Shown here piece by piece: positions 1 through 7,713 of a stretch of DNA of 21,443 nt. The notes below the pieces were generated by a model, which saw only the letters and a program-made list of their open reading frames with translations, searched no databases and was not told where the DNA came from. Source of the stretch: Phycisphaerae bacterium (GTDB taxonomy: Bacteria; Planctomycetota; Phycisphaerae; UBA1845; UTPLA1); NCBI GenBank assembly GCA_016935885.1, contig JAFGQA010000458.1:1-21443 (forward strand). The letters are read 5' to 3'. Numbering within the stretch: the stretch's first letter is position 1; each line of letters starts with the position of its first letter. Position numbers and translations under genes: made by a program.

Positions 1-104
1 TAGCAGCCCGTGGTAAAAGGGAAAACAGCGGATCGGAAACGTCGTTCCTGACCGTAAAAACCACCGGCGAGACGCCGGTGCCACAGCTTTGCCACGGGCT
101 GCTA
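1..104 (-). mobile_element. Family B inverted-repeat element (MITE-like), copy 1
   Basis: A 100-bp core (3-102) is bounded by perfect inverted ends, GCAGCCCGTGG and CCACGGGCTGC, and flanked by TA on both sides, with a G following the right TA. Inside is a hairpin with arms CACCGGCG (62-69) and CGCCGGTG (73-80). The reverse complement matches 15273-15372 at about 90 of 100 positions with no gaps by eye. TA flanks suggest mobilisation by an IS630/Tc1-mariner-type transposase; this is inference because no transposase is visible. The window begins exactly at this element, so it may lie at a contig edge. Confidence 0.8.
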
Positions 105-256
105 GAACGCACCTGCGACCTTTGCGGCACCGCCGTCCCGGCAATGTGCACACGGGCTTTACCGCCTGTGCCACAGAAGTCCCAGGCTCTACTCCCATTG
201 TATCGGAATGCGGCTTTCAAGACGAACGTTGGGGGGCCGCGCCTGCCGGTAGCGGG

Positions 257-392
257 TGCGTGACAGTCTGGGGAGGTGCCACTGGCAGCTTGCCTGCCAG
301 TGTACACGCCCCATACGCCCACCGATGAGACCGCACGGCCGGACAGGCCGCCCGCGGCACCCAGAATCGAATGCCGCCGGATGTCTCACGGA
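257..392 (+). mobile_element. Family C inverted-repeat element, copy 1
   Basis: A 136-bp segment has ends TGCGTGA and TCACGGA, and its reverse-complement partner at 7268-7403 has the same length and roughly 80% identity by eye. It contains a strong hairpin with arms CACTGGCAG (280-288) and CTGCCAGTG (294-302), and a decayed second hairpin near 334-356 with the GGCACC motif beside it. No coding capacity is evident. It is probably a non-autonomous transposable element or a paired REP-like unit. The stretches 105-256 and 393-487 around it hold nothing I recognise. Confidence 0.7.
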
Positions 393-487
393 CTCGCCGA
401 TGACCCGATGTGATCAGGGGCTGAACGCCTCAAACCCCATCGCTCCCCTGGCTGCGGAGGTTGGCCGATTGCACGCGGTTTCCCCTT

Positions 488-540
488 CTAGGCCACATCG
501 TGGGTCGGACCTTCTATGTCACGTCATGGGTCGGACCTTC
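488..540. repeat. Tandem duplication across the panB stop codon
   Basis: Two 27-bp units, 488-514 and 514-540, share one base and match at 23 of 27 positions. Read on the minus strand, each encodes the tail E-G-P-T-H-D-V followed by T or A and a TAG stop. The proximal unit is the end of panB. The distal unit sits 26 bp further on and is therefore out of frame. It looks like an old replication-slippage duplication of the 3' end of the gene. Confidence 0.75.
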
Positions 541-1422
541 GGTGGGAGGACGGGGATTCGGCGCCGCGCGGACCAGTTCAGCGGCCTCACCTGCCACCAT
601 GTGATAGGCGTGCTCGTCGGTCGGATAGCGCCGCCCCACAAGATCGGAGACGTAGCTCTCGATGGCTCGTTGAAGCTCCGAATGTACGTCCGCGTACTGC
701 TTGACGAACTTGGGCACCGGACCAGCGGTCAGGCCGAGCATGTCGTGCAGCACAACCACGTGTCCGTCACAGTAGGGCCCTGCGCCGCAGCCGATCACGG
801 GCAATGCCGTTGATTCGGCGATGATCCTGGCCGGCTCCGGCGGGACCGCCTCGAGCAGCAACATACAAGCGCCGGCATCCTCCAGTATCTTCGCCTCCTC
901 GATCAGGCGTCGGGCGGACTTCGCATCTCGGCCTTGTGCCCGGTAGCCACCGAACTGGTGGACTGCCTGCGGCCGAAGGCCAAGGTGGACCATGACCGGA
1001 ATGGTCGCGGCGGTCATGGCCCGAACGGTCTCGGCGATTCGGGCATCTCCCTCAATCTTCACACAATCGCAGCCGGCTTGGGCCATGAACCGTCCTGCGT
1101 TGCGAATCGCCTCCTCCGGCGTCACGTTGAACGATAGATAGGGCATGTCGCCGAGTAGGAAGACGTTCGGCGCGCCGCGGCGGACCGCGCCGGCGATCGT
1201 GACCATGAAGTCCATTGTGGCTGGTAGCGTCGAATCGTAGCCCAACACCACCTGCGCGGCCGAATCGCCAACAAGGATGCAGTCGATTCCCGCAGCCTCC
1301 TCGATCTGGGCCATTGGGAAATCGTATGCCGTCAATATACTGATCGGCTGCTTGGCTCGCTTACGGGCCATCAGCGTGGAGAGGGTGATCTTCGGCCGGT
1401 TGCTCGCGCGGGTCATGGGCAT
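514..1422 (-). CDS. panB: 3-methyl-2-oxobutanoate hydroxymethyltransferase (ketopantoate hydroxymethyltransferase)
   Basis: This cytoplasmic enzyme transfers a hydroxymethyl group from 5,10-methylene-tetrahydrofolate to 2-oxoisovalerate, the first step of pantothenate and CoA synthesis. At 302 residues it is slightly longer than typical PanB. Family motifs run in order: TAYD (31-34), the metal-binding VGDS (51-54), GDMPYLS with Asp92, KIEGD with Glu124, HLGLRPQ (146-152), LLLEAVP with the likely catalytic Glu191, and GAGPYCDGHVVVLHDMLG. The start at 1422 has no clear ribosome binding site. A second ATG at 1416 is equally possible, and a weak promoter-like pair (TTGATA, 17 bp, TACCCT) directly abuts the start. 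No panC or panD lies in the window, so the gene appears to stand alone. The last eight codons are duplicated downstream. Identity is certain; the exact start is not. Confidence 0.96.
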   Translation of the reverse strand: MPMTRASNRPKITLSTLMARKRAKQPISILTAYDFPMAQIEEAAGIDCILVGDSAAQVVLGYDSTLPATMDFMVTIAGAVRRGAPNVFLLGDMPYLSFNVTPEEAIRNAGRFMAQAGCDCVKIEGDARIAETVRAMTAATIPVMVHLGLRPQAVHQFGGYRAQGRDAKSARRLIEEAKILEDAGACMLLLEAVPPEPARIIAESTALPVIGCGAGPYCDGHVVVLHDMLGLTAGPVPKFVKQYADVHSELQRAIESYVSDLVGRRYPTDEHAYHMVAGEAAELVRAAPNPRPPTEGPTHDVT

Positions 1423-1587
1423 AGGGTAGGACGACTTGTGCCCACTATCAAGCGGTCAGGAGCCTGCGACCTGGTCGGGGGAGGAGGTGCGCCGTGCGGC
1501 ACGGAGCTGCCCCAGCTCAAGGCCTAACGCGCACAGGCTGAAGGGCTCCTCAGGTTCCGGCGCAGCGGCCTTGCTTTCCACAGTCCA

Positions 1588-2169
1588 TCACCATGCGCCA
1601 CGGCACAGGATGCTGTCCAACAGGCGGGATTCCATGTCGGCGTCTCGGCCCAGATGGACCCAACGGTGCTGTGATCGGGGATCTTGGAATACTTGGCCCT
1701 CGGTGGTCGGGAGGGCACCGCTGAAACTCTGAATCGCCGACGAGGCCGTCGTAATCTGCGATTCTGGCATGCTCAGTCGATAGACGTCAACTTGAACCTC
1801 GATCGTCCAGCCGTCCTTGCCGTGGACGAAGTGCACCGTGGCCTTCCTTTGGGTAGTGTGCAGGGAGGCATGGACCAAGCCGTAGAAATCGGCGACGTCC
1901 TGACGCCAAAATTCGCCCAGGTTCTGGCTGGTCGTGGGCAGCGTCTCGATCGTGCCCATCGCTCGATCCTGCCGGTCGGGTTGGAAATCGTGCTTGCGGA
2001 GCACCGACAGGGCCGCGTCCCAAAGCGGCTCGACATCATCATCGGCCACCGGTGCCGCGGTGACGCCCTCCGGGGCAGACGGACGGTGGCAGCCGCTCAC
2101 ACAGAGCGCTAGAAGGGCCGACAACAGACCCGGCATCGCGACACTGGCTCTTCGTACTGCTGCGTGCAT
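1588..2169 (-). CDS. Small outer-surface lipoprotein, function unknown
   Basis: The 193-residue product starts with an arginine-containing n-region (R6, R7), a hydrophobic stretch (residues 12-24) and a lipobox V-S-G-C with the lipidated cysteine at position 27, so it should be exported and lipid-anchored. The mature part has an alpha/beta look: a segment around D62-M71 (D-F-Q-P-D-R-Q-D-R-A-M) leads into G-T-I-E-T-L-P-T-T-S and F-W-R-Q-D-V. That pattern matches small lipoproteins I associate with planctomycetes, from memory only, and no catalytic motif is visible. A second ATG at codon 12 (2136) would still leave a usable signal sequence. The gene diverges from the transglutaminase-like gene with about 140 bp between the starts. 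It is a real gene with unknown function. Confidence 0.75.
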   Translation of the reverse strand: MHAAVRRASVAMPGLLSALLALCVSGCHRPSAPEGVTAAPVADDDVEPLWDAALSVLRKHDFQPDRQDRAMGTIETLPTTSQNLGEFWRQDVADFYGLVHASLHTTQRKATVHFVHGKDGWTIEVQVDVYRLSMPESQITTASSAIQSFSGALPTTEGQVFQDPRSQHRWVHLGRDADMESRLLDSILCRGAW

Positions 2170-2222
2170 CGTGCCAGCATCATACCGGGGTCTGTCTGGC
2201 GGTCAACGCTGGCGGCGGCGTG

Positions 2223-2252
2223 CTGTCAGTTGTCGAGCAGTGCGCGTAGAAT
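2223..2252 (+). promoter_or_regulatory. Candidate sigma70 promoter of the transglutaminase-like gene
   Basis: A -35-like CTGTCA (2223-2228) is separated by 18 bp from a -10-like TAGAAT (2247-2252, five of six consensus bases). It lies about 60 bp upstream of the chosen ATG at 2311, in the divergent intergenic region. Assigned by eye only. Confidence 0.4.
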
Positions 2253-2310
2253 GGCTCACCTGTCACGGGGCGACGGAGCTCGCGGCGACGGCACCGACTC
2301 AGGAGAAACC

Positions 2311-3837
2311 ATGACAATCGCCAGATTTCGCCAGACTATTGCGGCATGCATTGTCGCGTGGACGCTGCTGGGGACCAGCGCCTGGGCAGTGGCCCAATCC
2401 GCCGAACGCAAGGACGAGGAACGCTGGTTCGTGGTCCAAATGCAGGGCCGGAAGTGCGGGTACATGTACACGGCCATCAAGCACCTCGGCGAGGAGGTGC
2501 ACAGCCGCTCCCTCATGCAGTTCGAGATTGCCCGTGGAGCCGCGAAGCTGAAGATCTTGATGGAGCAGAGCTATCGCGAGACCGTCGCCGGCAGCCCACT
2601 CGGCTTCAAGCACAAGATGACGATGGGCTCGCAGCCCACCTCGATGACCGGCATCATCAAGGGCAAGCGGCTCACGTTGATCACGGAGCAATTCGGTACC
2701 GAGCGAAAGGCAACCTATGATTTCGACCCCGAAGTCAAGTTCGCCTGGGGTCAGTATCTCGAACAGGCGAAGCACGGGTTCAAACCCGGCACCACGTACA
2801 CGATCAAAATCTACGAGCCAAGTCTGAAGGCAGATGGTCCCATCGCCATGAAGGTCGAGGTCCGCGGAAAGGAAGACGTCGAGGTCCTGGGCAAGACACG
2901 CAGGCTGAACCGGATCACGGCCACGATGCAACTGCCCATGCCGATCCCGACCGAGACATGGGTCGACGACGATGACAATCTGATCGTCACGACCGTGGAC
3001 TTGGGGATCATGAAGGTGAACGTGCTCGCAGCCACAAAGGAGGAGGCATTAGGGGATGCCGAGGCGCCGGAGCTTTTTCTCAACACGTTCGTTCGCGTGA
3101 AGCGGACGATCGACCCTGATGCGAAGCGGGTGCGTCTCCGGCTGCGGTTGCCTGCGGATGCCAGCTGCAGGCTGCCCGACCTGCCCCGAACGTCCATGCA
3201 GACGGTGAAGCGCATCAGCGACAGGGAAGCAGTCGTCACCATCCAGCGGATCGACTGGGAGAAGCTCCGCGCCGTTCGCAAAGACGTGCACACCGACCGC
3301 GAGACGATCAAGGAGTACCTCCGCGCCTCGACGACCTGCGACATCGACGACCAGCGAATCAAGAAGCTTGCCAGGAAGGCGATCAAGGGCTGCAAGACGC
3401 CGGCGGAGAAGGCCGACGCACTCCGCCGATTCGTCACCGACTATGTGAAGGACAAGAACCTGGACGTCGGCTTCGCCACCGCTTCGGAGGTCGCCCGCAC
3501 GCGAGAGGGCGACTGTAGCGAGCACGGCGTGCTGCTGGCGGCGCTAGCCCGTGCTGCCGGATTGCCCGCTCGAGGTGTCAGCGGGCTCGTCCAGATCCCC
3601 GCTGGCTCGGTCCTGTCCGACGAGGAGAACGCCTTCGGCTACCACATGTGGACACAAGTCTACATCGACGGCCGCTGGGTAGACATCGACGCCGCCCTGC
3701 GCCAGACCGACGTGGACCCGACGCACATCGCCCTGAGCCTCATGCCACTGAACGACGAGGGCATGCTCGAACAGGCGATGACGCTGCTAGCGCTGATAGG
3801 CCGACTCCAAATCGAGGTGATCGAGGTCGAGAACTAG
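2311..3837 (+). CDS. Secreted transglutaminase-like (papain-like fold) protein
   Basis: The 508-residue product carries a Sec signal peptide (hydrophobic 9-27, cleavage near residue 29) followed by about 330 residues of beta-rich sequence that I do not recognise. A C-terminal transglutaminase-like core spans roughly 365-470. The catalytic triad of that superfamily is visible: Cys402 in G-D-C-S-E-H, His445 in G-Y-H-M-W and Asp460 in W-V-D-I-D-A. Family members act as proteases, amidases or cross-linkers, so the reaction cannot be fixed. The start at 2311 has AGGAGAAACC directly upstream; the open frame extends further 5' to 2164 but without a better site. The stop TAG (3835-3837) is the junction with a family A element, whose first base supplies the G. 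It most likely acts in the periplasm or on the cell surface. Confidence 0.88.
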   Translation: MTIARFRQTIAACIVAWTLLGTSAWAVAQSAERKDEERWFVVQMQGRKCGYMYTAIKHLGEEVHSRSLMQFEIARGAAKLKILMEQSYRETVAGSPLGFKHKMTMGSQPTSMTGIIKGKRLTLITEQFGTERKATYDFDPEVKFAWGQYLEQAKHGFKPGTTYTIKIYEPSLKADGPIAMKVEVRGKEDVEVLGKTRRLNRITATMQLPMPIPTETWVDDDDNLIVTTVDLGIMKVNVLAATKEEALGDAEAPELFLNTFVRVKRTIDPDAKRVRLRLRLPADASCRLPDLPRTSMQTVKRISDREAVVTIQRIDWEKLRAVRKDVHTDRETIKEYLRASTTCDIDDQRIKKLARKAIKGCKTPAEKADALRRFVTDYVKDKNLDVGFATASEVARTREGDCSEHGVLLAALARAAGLPARGVSGLVQIPAGSVLSDEENAFGYHMWTQVYIDGRWVDIDAALRQTDVDPTHIALSLMPLNDEGMLEQAMTLLALIGRLQIEVIEVEN

Positions 3838-3964
3838 TACCGCGTTTCACAGGAAACGCAACTGCGATTGCTGGACCGAGAATCCCTCCTCGGTCCTGAA
3901 GCCGGTGCCGAGAAAGGATTCTCGGCAGAGCGTACAGTCGTTCTATTTGTGAAACGCCGTACTA
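3835..3964 (+). mobile_element. Family A inverted-repeat element (IS630/Tc1-type MITE), copy 1
   Basis: A 126-bp core (3837-3962) has ends GTACCGCGTTTCAC and GTGAAACGCCGTAC (13 of 14 bases inverted) and is flanked by TA duplications (3835-3836 and 3963-3964), with C before and G after. The empty site would be CTAG. Reverse complementation of 7586-7711 gives the same length and 120 of 126 identical bases. Two internal hairpins have arms built on CCGAGAA and TTCTCGG. The element starts inside the stop codon of the transglutaminase-like gene and restores TAG. It may also serve as a transcript end, but no T-tract is present. Confidence 0.9.
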
Positions 3965-3983
3965 GGCTCAGGAAAGCCACTAT

Positions 3984-4012
3984 CTGTTGACCGGCGGAGC
4001 GGCGGTCAGCAG
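3984..4012. terminator. Candidate bidirectional hairpin between convergent genes
   Basis: The arms CTGTTGACCG (3984-3993) and CGGTCAGCAG (4003-4012) form a 10-bp stem with one wobble pair and a 9-nt loop. It lies between the convergent transglutaminase-like and clpC genes. No T-tract follows on either strand, so intrinsic termination is uncertain. Confidence 0.4.
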
Positions 4013-4162
4013 CTAACAGCCAATGGTCATCGTCAGGCGTCGCGCGAGAATGACATGACCGGATTGTGCCGCTTGGCCGGCTTGCTGGCTTTCCGTTTGG
4101 CGGACCCGCCCCGCAGGCAGGCAGAGGCAGGTCAACCGTTGACGTTGTTTCTGCGCGGCTCC

Positions 4163-6700
4163 CTACGTGGCTTCACCCGCTCCCGCGCCGGTGCCGGCCA
4201 GCTCGGCTTCTTGATCCTTGTCTTTCGGCAGCTTCACGCCTTCGAAATGTAGCTTCTTGTTGCCGCCTTCTTCTTTCATGGAGACCAGCAGCTTGTCTTT
4301 GCCCTTGAACATCCCGCGAAGGATGTTCTCGCTCAGGGGGTCCTCGACGTACTGTTCGATGGCTCGACGAAGCGGGCGCGCCCCGAACTTCTCATCGGTG
4401 CCCTTCTCGAGCAGGAAGTCTTTCGCCTCGTCGTTCAACTCCAAAACCAACCCGTGGTCCTTCAATCGCAACTTGACCTTGCCCAACTCGAGCTCGACGA
4501 TCTTGGTCAAATCCTCGTGCGTGAGCTTGTGGAAGACAACCACTTCATCCACACGGTTCAGGAACTCCGGGCGGAAGTGGTTCTCGAGCTCCTGCTTGAG
4601 CATGTCGCGCATCTTCTCGTAGTTCAGGTTCTCATTGCGCTTCTCGAAGCCGAACGTCGCCTGATGCGTGATCTTCCCGGCGCCGATGTTGCTCGTCATG
4701 ATCAGGATCGTGTTGCGGAAGTCGACGTGGCGGCCGAAAGAGTCCGTCAATCGCCCCTCCTCCATGATCTGGAGCAACATATTGAAGCAGTCCGGGTGGG
4801 CTTTCTCGATCTCGTCGAGCAGCACCACCGCGTACGGCCGTCGGCGGATCCGCTCGGTCAACTGCCCGCCTTCTTCGTAACCGACGTAGCCGGGTGGCGC
4901 GCCGATCAGGCGGCTGACGTTGTGTTTCTCCATGTACTCCGACATGTCGATGGAGATCAACGCCTCTTCCGAGCCGAACATGAACTCCGCCAGGCACTTC
5001 GCCAACAGCGTCTTTCCAACGCCGGACGGCCCGATGAAGATGAAGCTCCCCATCGGCCGGTTCGGGTCTTTCATGCCGCTGCGGCTGCGCCGCACGCTCC
5101 GGGCGATCGCGCTGATCGCCTCCTCCTGGCTGATGACCTTCTTGTGCAGTTCGGACTCCAACTCGAGTAGCCGCTGGGCCTCTTCCTTCTCCAACCGCGT
5201 CAGCGGCACGCCGGTCATCTTGCTGACCACCTCGGCAACGACCTCTCCGTCTACCACACCGTCAATCTCGCTGCGACGATCGTGCCATTCGCGATCCAAA
5301 CGCTCCTTCTCGGCCGCAAGGGACATGACCTTATCGCGGAGGGACGCCGCCCGTTCGTAGTCGGCATTCCGTACCGATTCGTCCTTCTCCGCCGCCAGCT
5401 TCTTGATGTCCTCCTCGACGCTGGACAGGTCGTTTGGCTTCGTCATCGCCCTCAAGCGGACCCGTGCCCCCGCCTCGTCGATGACGTCAATCGCCTTGTC
5501 AGGGAGGACGCGCCCCGGGATATACCGCATCGAGAGGTCCACGGCCGCCAGGATCGCGTCGTCCGTAATCTGGCACCGGTGGTGCGCTTCGTAACGGTCG
5601 CGCAACCCCTTGAGGATGTCGATCGTCTCCTCACGCGTGGGCGAATCGACGAGAATCTGCTGGAAACGCCGGTCCAACGCGCCGTCCTTCTCGATGTACT
5701 TGCGATACTCGTCCAGCGTCGTCGCCCCGATGCACTGCAACTCGCCTCGTGACAACGCCGGCTTGAGGACGTTCGACGCATCGATGGCCCCCTCGGCACC
5801 GCCGGCACCGACCAGCGTGTGCAATTCGTCGATGAACAGGATCACGTTCTTGGCCCGGCGCACTTCGTTCATCACCGCCTTGATGCGCTCCTCGAACTGG
5901 CCGCGGTACTTCGTACCCGCAACCATCATCGCCAGGTCGAGCACCACGATCCGCTTGTCGGCCAACAGCTCCGGAACGTCGTTGCCGACCACCTGCTGGG
6001 CAAAACCTTCGACGATGGCCGTCTTGCCCACGCCGGCCTCACCCAACAGCACCGGGTTGTTCTTATAACGACGACACAGCACGACCAGCAGACGTTCGAT
6101 CTCGTCCTCCCGTCCAATCACAGGATCCAGTTTCCCCTGCTTGGCCATCTCGGTGAGGTCGCGACCAAACGAATCCAGCGCCGGCGTTCGTGACTTGCCC
6201 TTCCGGCCGGCCTCCGGTCCACCGATGTTTCCAGGCGCACCGGCCGCCTCCTCATTCGCTTCGCCGGCCCCGAGCAGGTTCAGGACCTCTTCACGGACCT
6301 CCTCCAGCTTGATGCCCAGGTTCATCAGGACCTGCGCCGCCACCCCATCCTGCTCACGCAACAGGCCCAGCAATAGATGCTCGGTGCCGACGTAGTTATG
6401 GTTCAAGTTTCGGGCTTCTTCGATGGCAAACTCTATGACCTTCTTCGCCCGGGGCGTCTGCGGCAGCTTGCCCATCGTTACCATGTCCGGGCCGCTCTTG
6501 ACGAGCTTCTCCACCTCCAGGCGGACCTTTCGCAGGTCCACCTCGAGGTTCTTCAGCACGTTTGCCCCGACGCCGCTGCCCTCCTTGACGAGCCCCAGCA
6601 GGATGTGCTCGGTCCCGATGTACTCGTGGTTGAACCGCTGGGCCTCTTGGTTCGCCAGGGCCATCACCTTGCGTGCTCGGTCTGTGAATCGTTCGAACAT
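4163..6700 (-). CDS. clpC: ATP-dependent Clp protease ATP-binding subunit ClpC
   Basis: This AAA+ unfoldase feeds proteins to ClpP in the cytoplasm. The 845-residue product has the full ClpC layout: two N-terminal Clp repeats (residues 1-145), first nucleotide-binding domain with Walker A GEAGVGKT (220-227) and Walker B VILFIDE (286-292), a UVR-type middle segment (about 428-463) rather than the long ClpB coiled coil, second domain with Walker A GPSGVGKT (557-564) and VVLLDE (625-630), and a C-terminal D2-small domain. An F-G-F tripeptide (683-685) sits where the ClpP-binding loop is expected. The ATG at 6700 is chosen because the protein then begins [10 protein letters not shown], as in the family, with GAAAGG 11 bases upstream. 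The open frame continues to 7066, but that extension has no similarity I can see. No clpP or mcsAB genes are in the window. Confidence 0.97.
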   Translation of the reverse strand: MFERFTDRARKVMALANQEAQRFNHEYIGTEHILLGLVKEGSGVGANVLKNLEVDLRKVRLEVEKLVKSGPDMVTMGKLPQTPRAKKVIEFAIEEARNLNHNYVGTEHLLLGLLREQDGVAAQVLMNLGIKLEEVREEVLNLLGAGEANEEAAGAPGNIGGPEAGRKGKSRTPALDSFGRDLTEMAKQGKLDPVIGREDEIERLLVVLCRRYKNNPVLLGEAGVGKTAIVEGFAQQVVGNDVPELLADKRIVVLDLAMMVAGTKYRGQFEERIKAVMNEVRRAKNVILFIDELHTLVGAGGAEGAIDASNVLKPALSRGELQCIGATTLDEYRKYIEKDGALDRRFQQILVDSPTREETIDILKGLRDRYEAHHRCQITDDAILAAVDLSMRYIPGRVLPDKAIDVIDEAGARVRLRAMTKPNDLSSVEEDIKKLAAEKDESVRNADYERAASLRDKVMSLAAEKERLDREWHDRRSEIDGVVDGEVVAEVVSKMTGVPLTRLEKEEAQRLLELESELHKKVISQEEAISAIARSVRRSRSGMKDPNRPMGSFIFIGPSGVGKTLLAKCLAEFMFGSEEALISIDMSEYMEKHNVSRLIGAPPGYVGYEEGGQLTERIRRRPYAVVLLDEIEKAHPDCFNMLLQIMEEGRLTDSFGRHVDFRNTILIMTSNIGAGKITHQATFGFEKRNENLNYEKMRDMLKQELENHFRPEFLNRVDEVVVFHKLTHEDLTKIVELELGKVKLRLKDHGLVLELNDEAKDFLLEKGTDEKFGARPLRRAIEQYVEDPLSENILRGMFKGKDKLLVSMKEEGGNKKLHFEGVKLPKDKDQEAELAGTGAGAGEAT

Positions 6701-6827
6701 TCGTCCCGTGCCTTTCGTCGTTGCTTCTGATCGCCTCCGAAACAGGCTCGTCCACGTTATGGGAACCAGCGATCCGCCAATCATGGCGGCGGCCCGCGCC
6801 CACTTCGCTGACCGCAGCACACCGCGG

Positions 6828-6856
6828 ATTCTAGCACCCCCACCAGCTCGCTTCAA
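6828..6856 (-). promoter_or_regulatory. clpC promoter (sigma70-type)
   Basis: On the minus strand, TTGAAG (6856-6851) and TAGAAT (6833-6828, five of six consensus bases) are separated by exactly 17 bp. Transcription would start near 6820, leaving a leader of about 120 nt before the ATG at 6700. This supports the internal start over the longer open frame, which begins upstream of the promoter. No CIRCE-like or CtsR-like operator is evident. Confidence 0.65.
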
Positions 6857-7267
6857 TGCGCGAAGATACCGGACGCCCGGTGGCTCTTTCCTCGACTCTA
6901 GTATCGGTTGATGATCGGGGTTTGTGCAGGTGCGGCTCGCCCCCAAACAGGGCCTCTCGGCCGGCTTTCCGACCGTTGGCTCGGACAGCACGACAGCGCA
7001 CGAGTTGAATCGGACGATTTGGAGAAAACCCGGTTTGCTCGCGAAACACGGCGATGACCGACGCATGAAGGAACTTCTGTATGGGCGTCATCGGTCGGGC
7101 GCCGCGTGGCTCCGATCCGAAGAACAAGCGTCAAGAGCGACGGTTCGCGCATCCGGCACACCTGCGAACTTCGATCATTTAGCCAGTGGCTCGTGTTGTC
7201 GAAACATCACTTACGCTCGCAAGCCAGCCGGGCCAAGGCGAACTGTTGGGCCGTCCGTGGCCGGGTG
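6857..7267. other. Intergenic stretch without a recognised gene
   Basis: About 410 bp between the clpC promoter and the first repeat element. Open frames exist on both strands, but none has a ribosome binding site, a family motif or credible protein composition. No tRNA or other RNA gene was recognised. Confidence 0.5.
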
Positions 7268-7403
7268 TCCGTGATACTTCCGGCGGCAGTCGATTCAGGG
7301 TGACAAGGGCGCCTTGTCCGCCCGTGCGGTCGCTCTGGTGAGCGCCTGGGGCATACACACTGGCAGGCAAGCTGCCAGTGACACGCACCCGAACTGTCAC
7401 GGA
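7268..7403 (-). mobile_element. Family C inverted-repeat element, copy 2
   Basis: The 136-bp element has perfect seven-base inverted ends, TCCGTGA and TCACGGA. Its reverse complement aligns along its whole length with 257-392. The strong hairpin is intact (CACTGGCAG at 7358-7366, CTGCCAGTG at 7372-7380); the second is partly decayed (near 7305-7326). It lies between clpC and the small cytochrome gene. Confidence 0.75.
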
Positions 7404-7491
7404 CCCTTTTCCCTCGCGGTCACTCGCATGTGGTTACGGACCCATCTCCAAACCTCCTGTGGCAGGGACCTGTGGCCCGGTGATGAAACAC

Positions 7492-7536
7492 AGGCGAGAC
7501 GCCGGTTCTGCGTCACGGGCGGGACGCCCGTGCCAC
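7492..7536 (+). repeat. Pair of REP-like hairpins
   Basis: A decayed hairpin (GGCG, AGA, CGCC) is followed by a perfect one with arms CACGGGCG (7514-7521) and CGCCCGTG (7525-7532) and a GGA loop, then CCAC. Stem length, the 3-nt loop and the trailing CCAC match the hairpin inside family B, but the fourth base pair is G-C instead of C-G. It may be the remnant of another element. Confidence 0.6.
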
Positions 7537-7583
7537 GGGGGATACTGGGCTCCTAACGCACAAAACCAAGCGTAATCCTGCAC

Positions 7584-7713
7584 TAATACGGCGTTTCACA
7601 AATAGAACGACTGCACGCTCTGCCGAGAATCCTTTCTCGGCACTGGCTTCAGGACCGAGAAGGGATTCTCGGTCCAGCAATCGTAGTCGCGTTTCCTGTG
7701 AAACGCGGTACTA
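7584..7713 (-). mobile_element. Family A inverted-repeat element (IS630/Tc1-type MITE), copy 2
   Basis: A 126-bp core (7586-7711) lies between TA dinucleotides (7584-7585 and 7712-7713), with C before and G after, so the empty site was again CTAG. Six substitutions separate it from the copy at 3837-3962, with no indels. The stop codon of the five-heme cytochrome gene is the TA of the target plus the first G of the element, exactly as in copy 1, and the element has the same orientation relative to the upstream gene. Internal hairpins have 10-bp and 9-bp arms with 4-nt loops. Confidence 0.9.

Noticed and set aside
1684..2112. A 142-codon plus-strand open frame opposite the lipoprotein gene
   Set aside because: The minus-strand frame has a signal peptide and lipobox, while this one has no start signal or motif.
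4454..5170. A 238-codon plus-strand open frame within clpC
   Set aside because: It is antisense to the highly conserved ClpC second ATPase domain and has no family features.
6701..7066. N-terminal extension of ClpC
   Set aside because: It has no similarity to Clp proteins, it runs past the mapped promoter at 6828-6856, and the internal ATG at 6700 has a ribosome binding site and the typical family N-terminus.
6924..7274. A 116-codon plus-strand open frame upstream of the repeat region
   Set aside because: No ribosome binding site, no recognisable domain, and it runs into a family C element at its end.
7268..7536. Cluster of short hairpin repeats considered as a CRISPR array
   Set aside because: Units are not regularly spaced, occur on both strands, differ in length and have no unique spacers; no cas gene is present.
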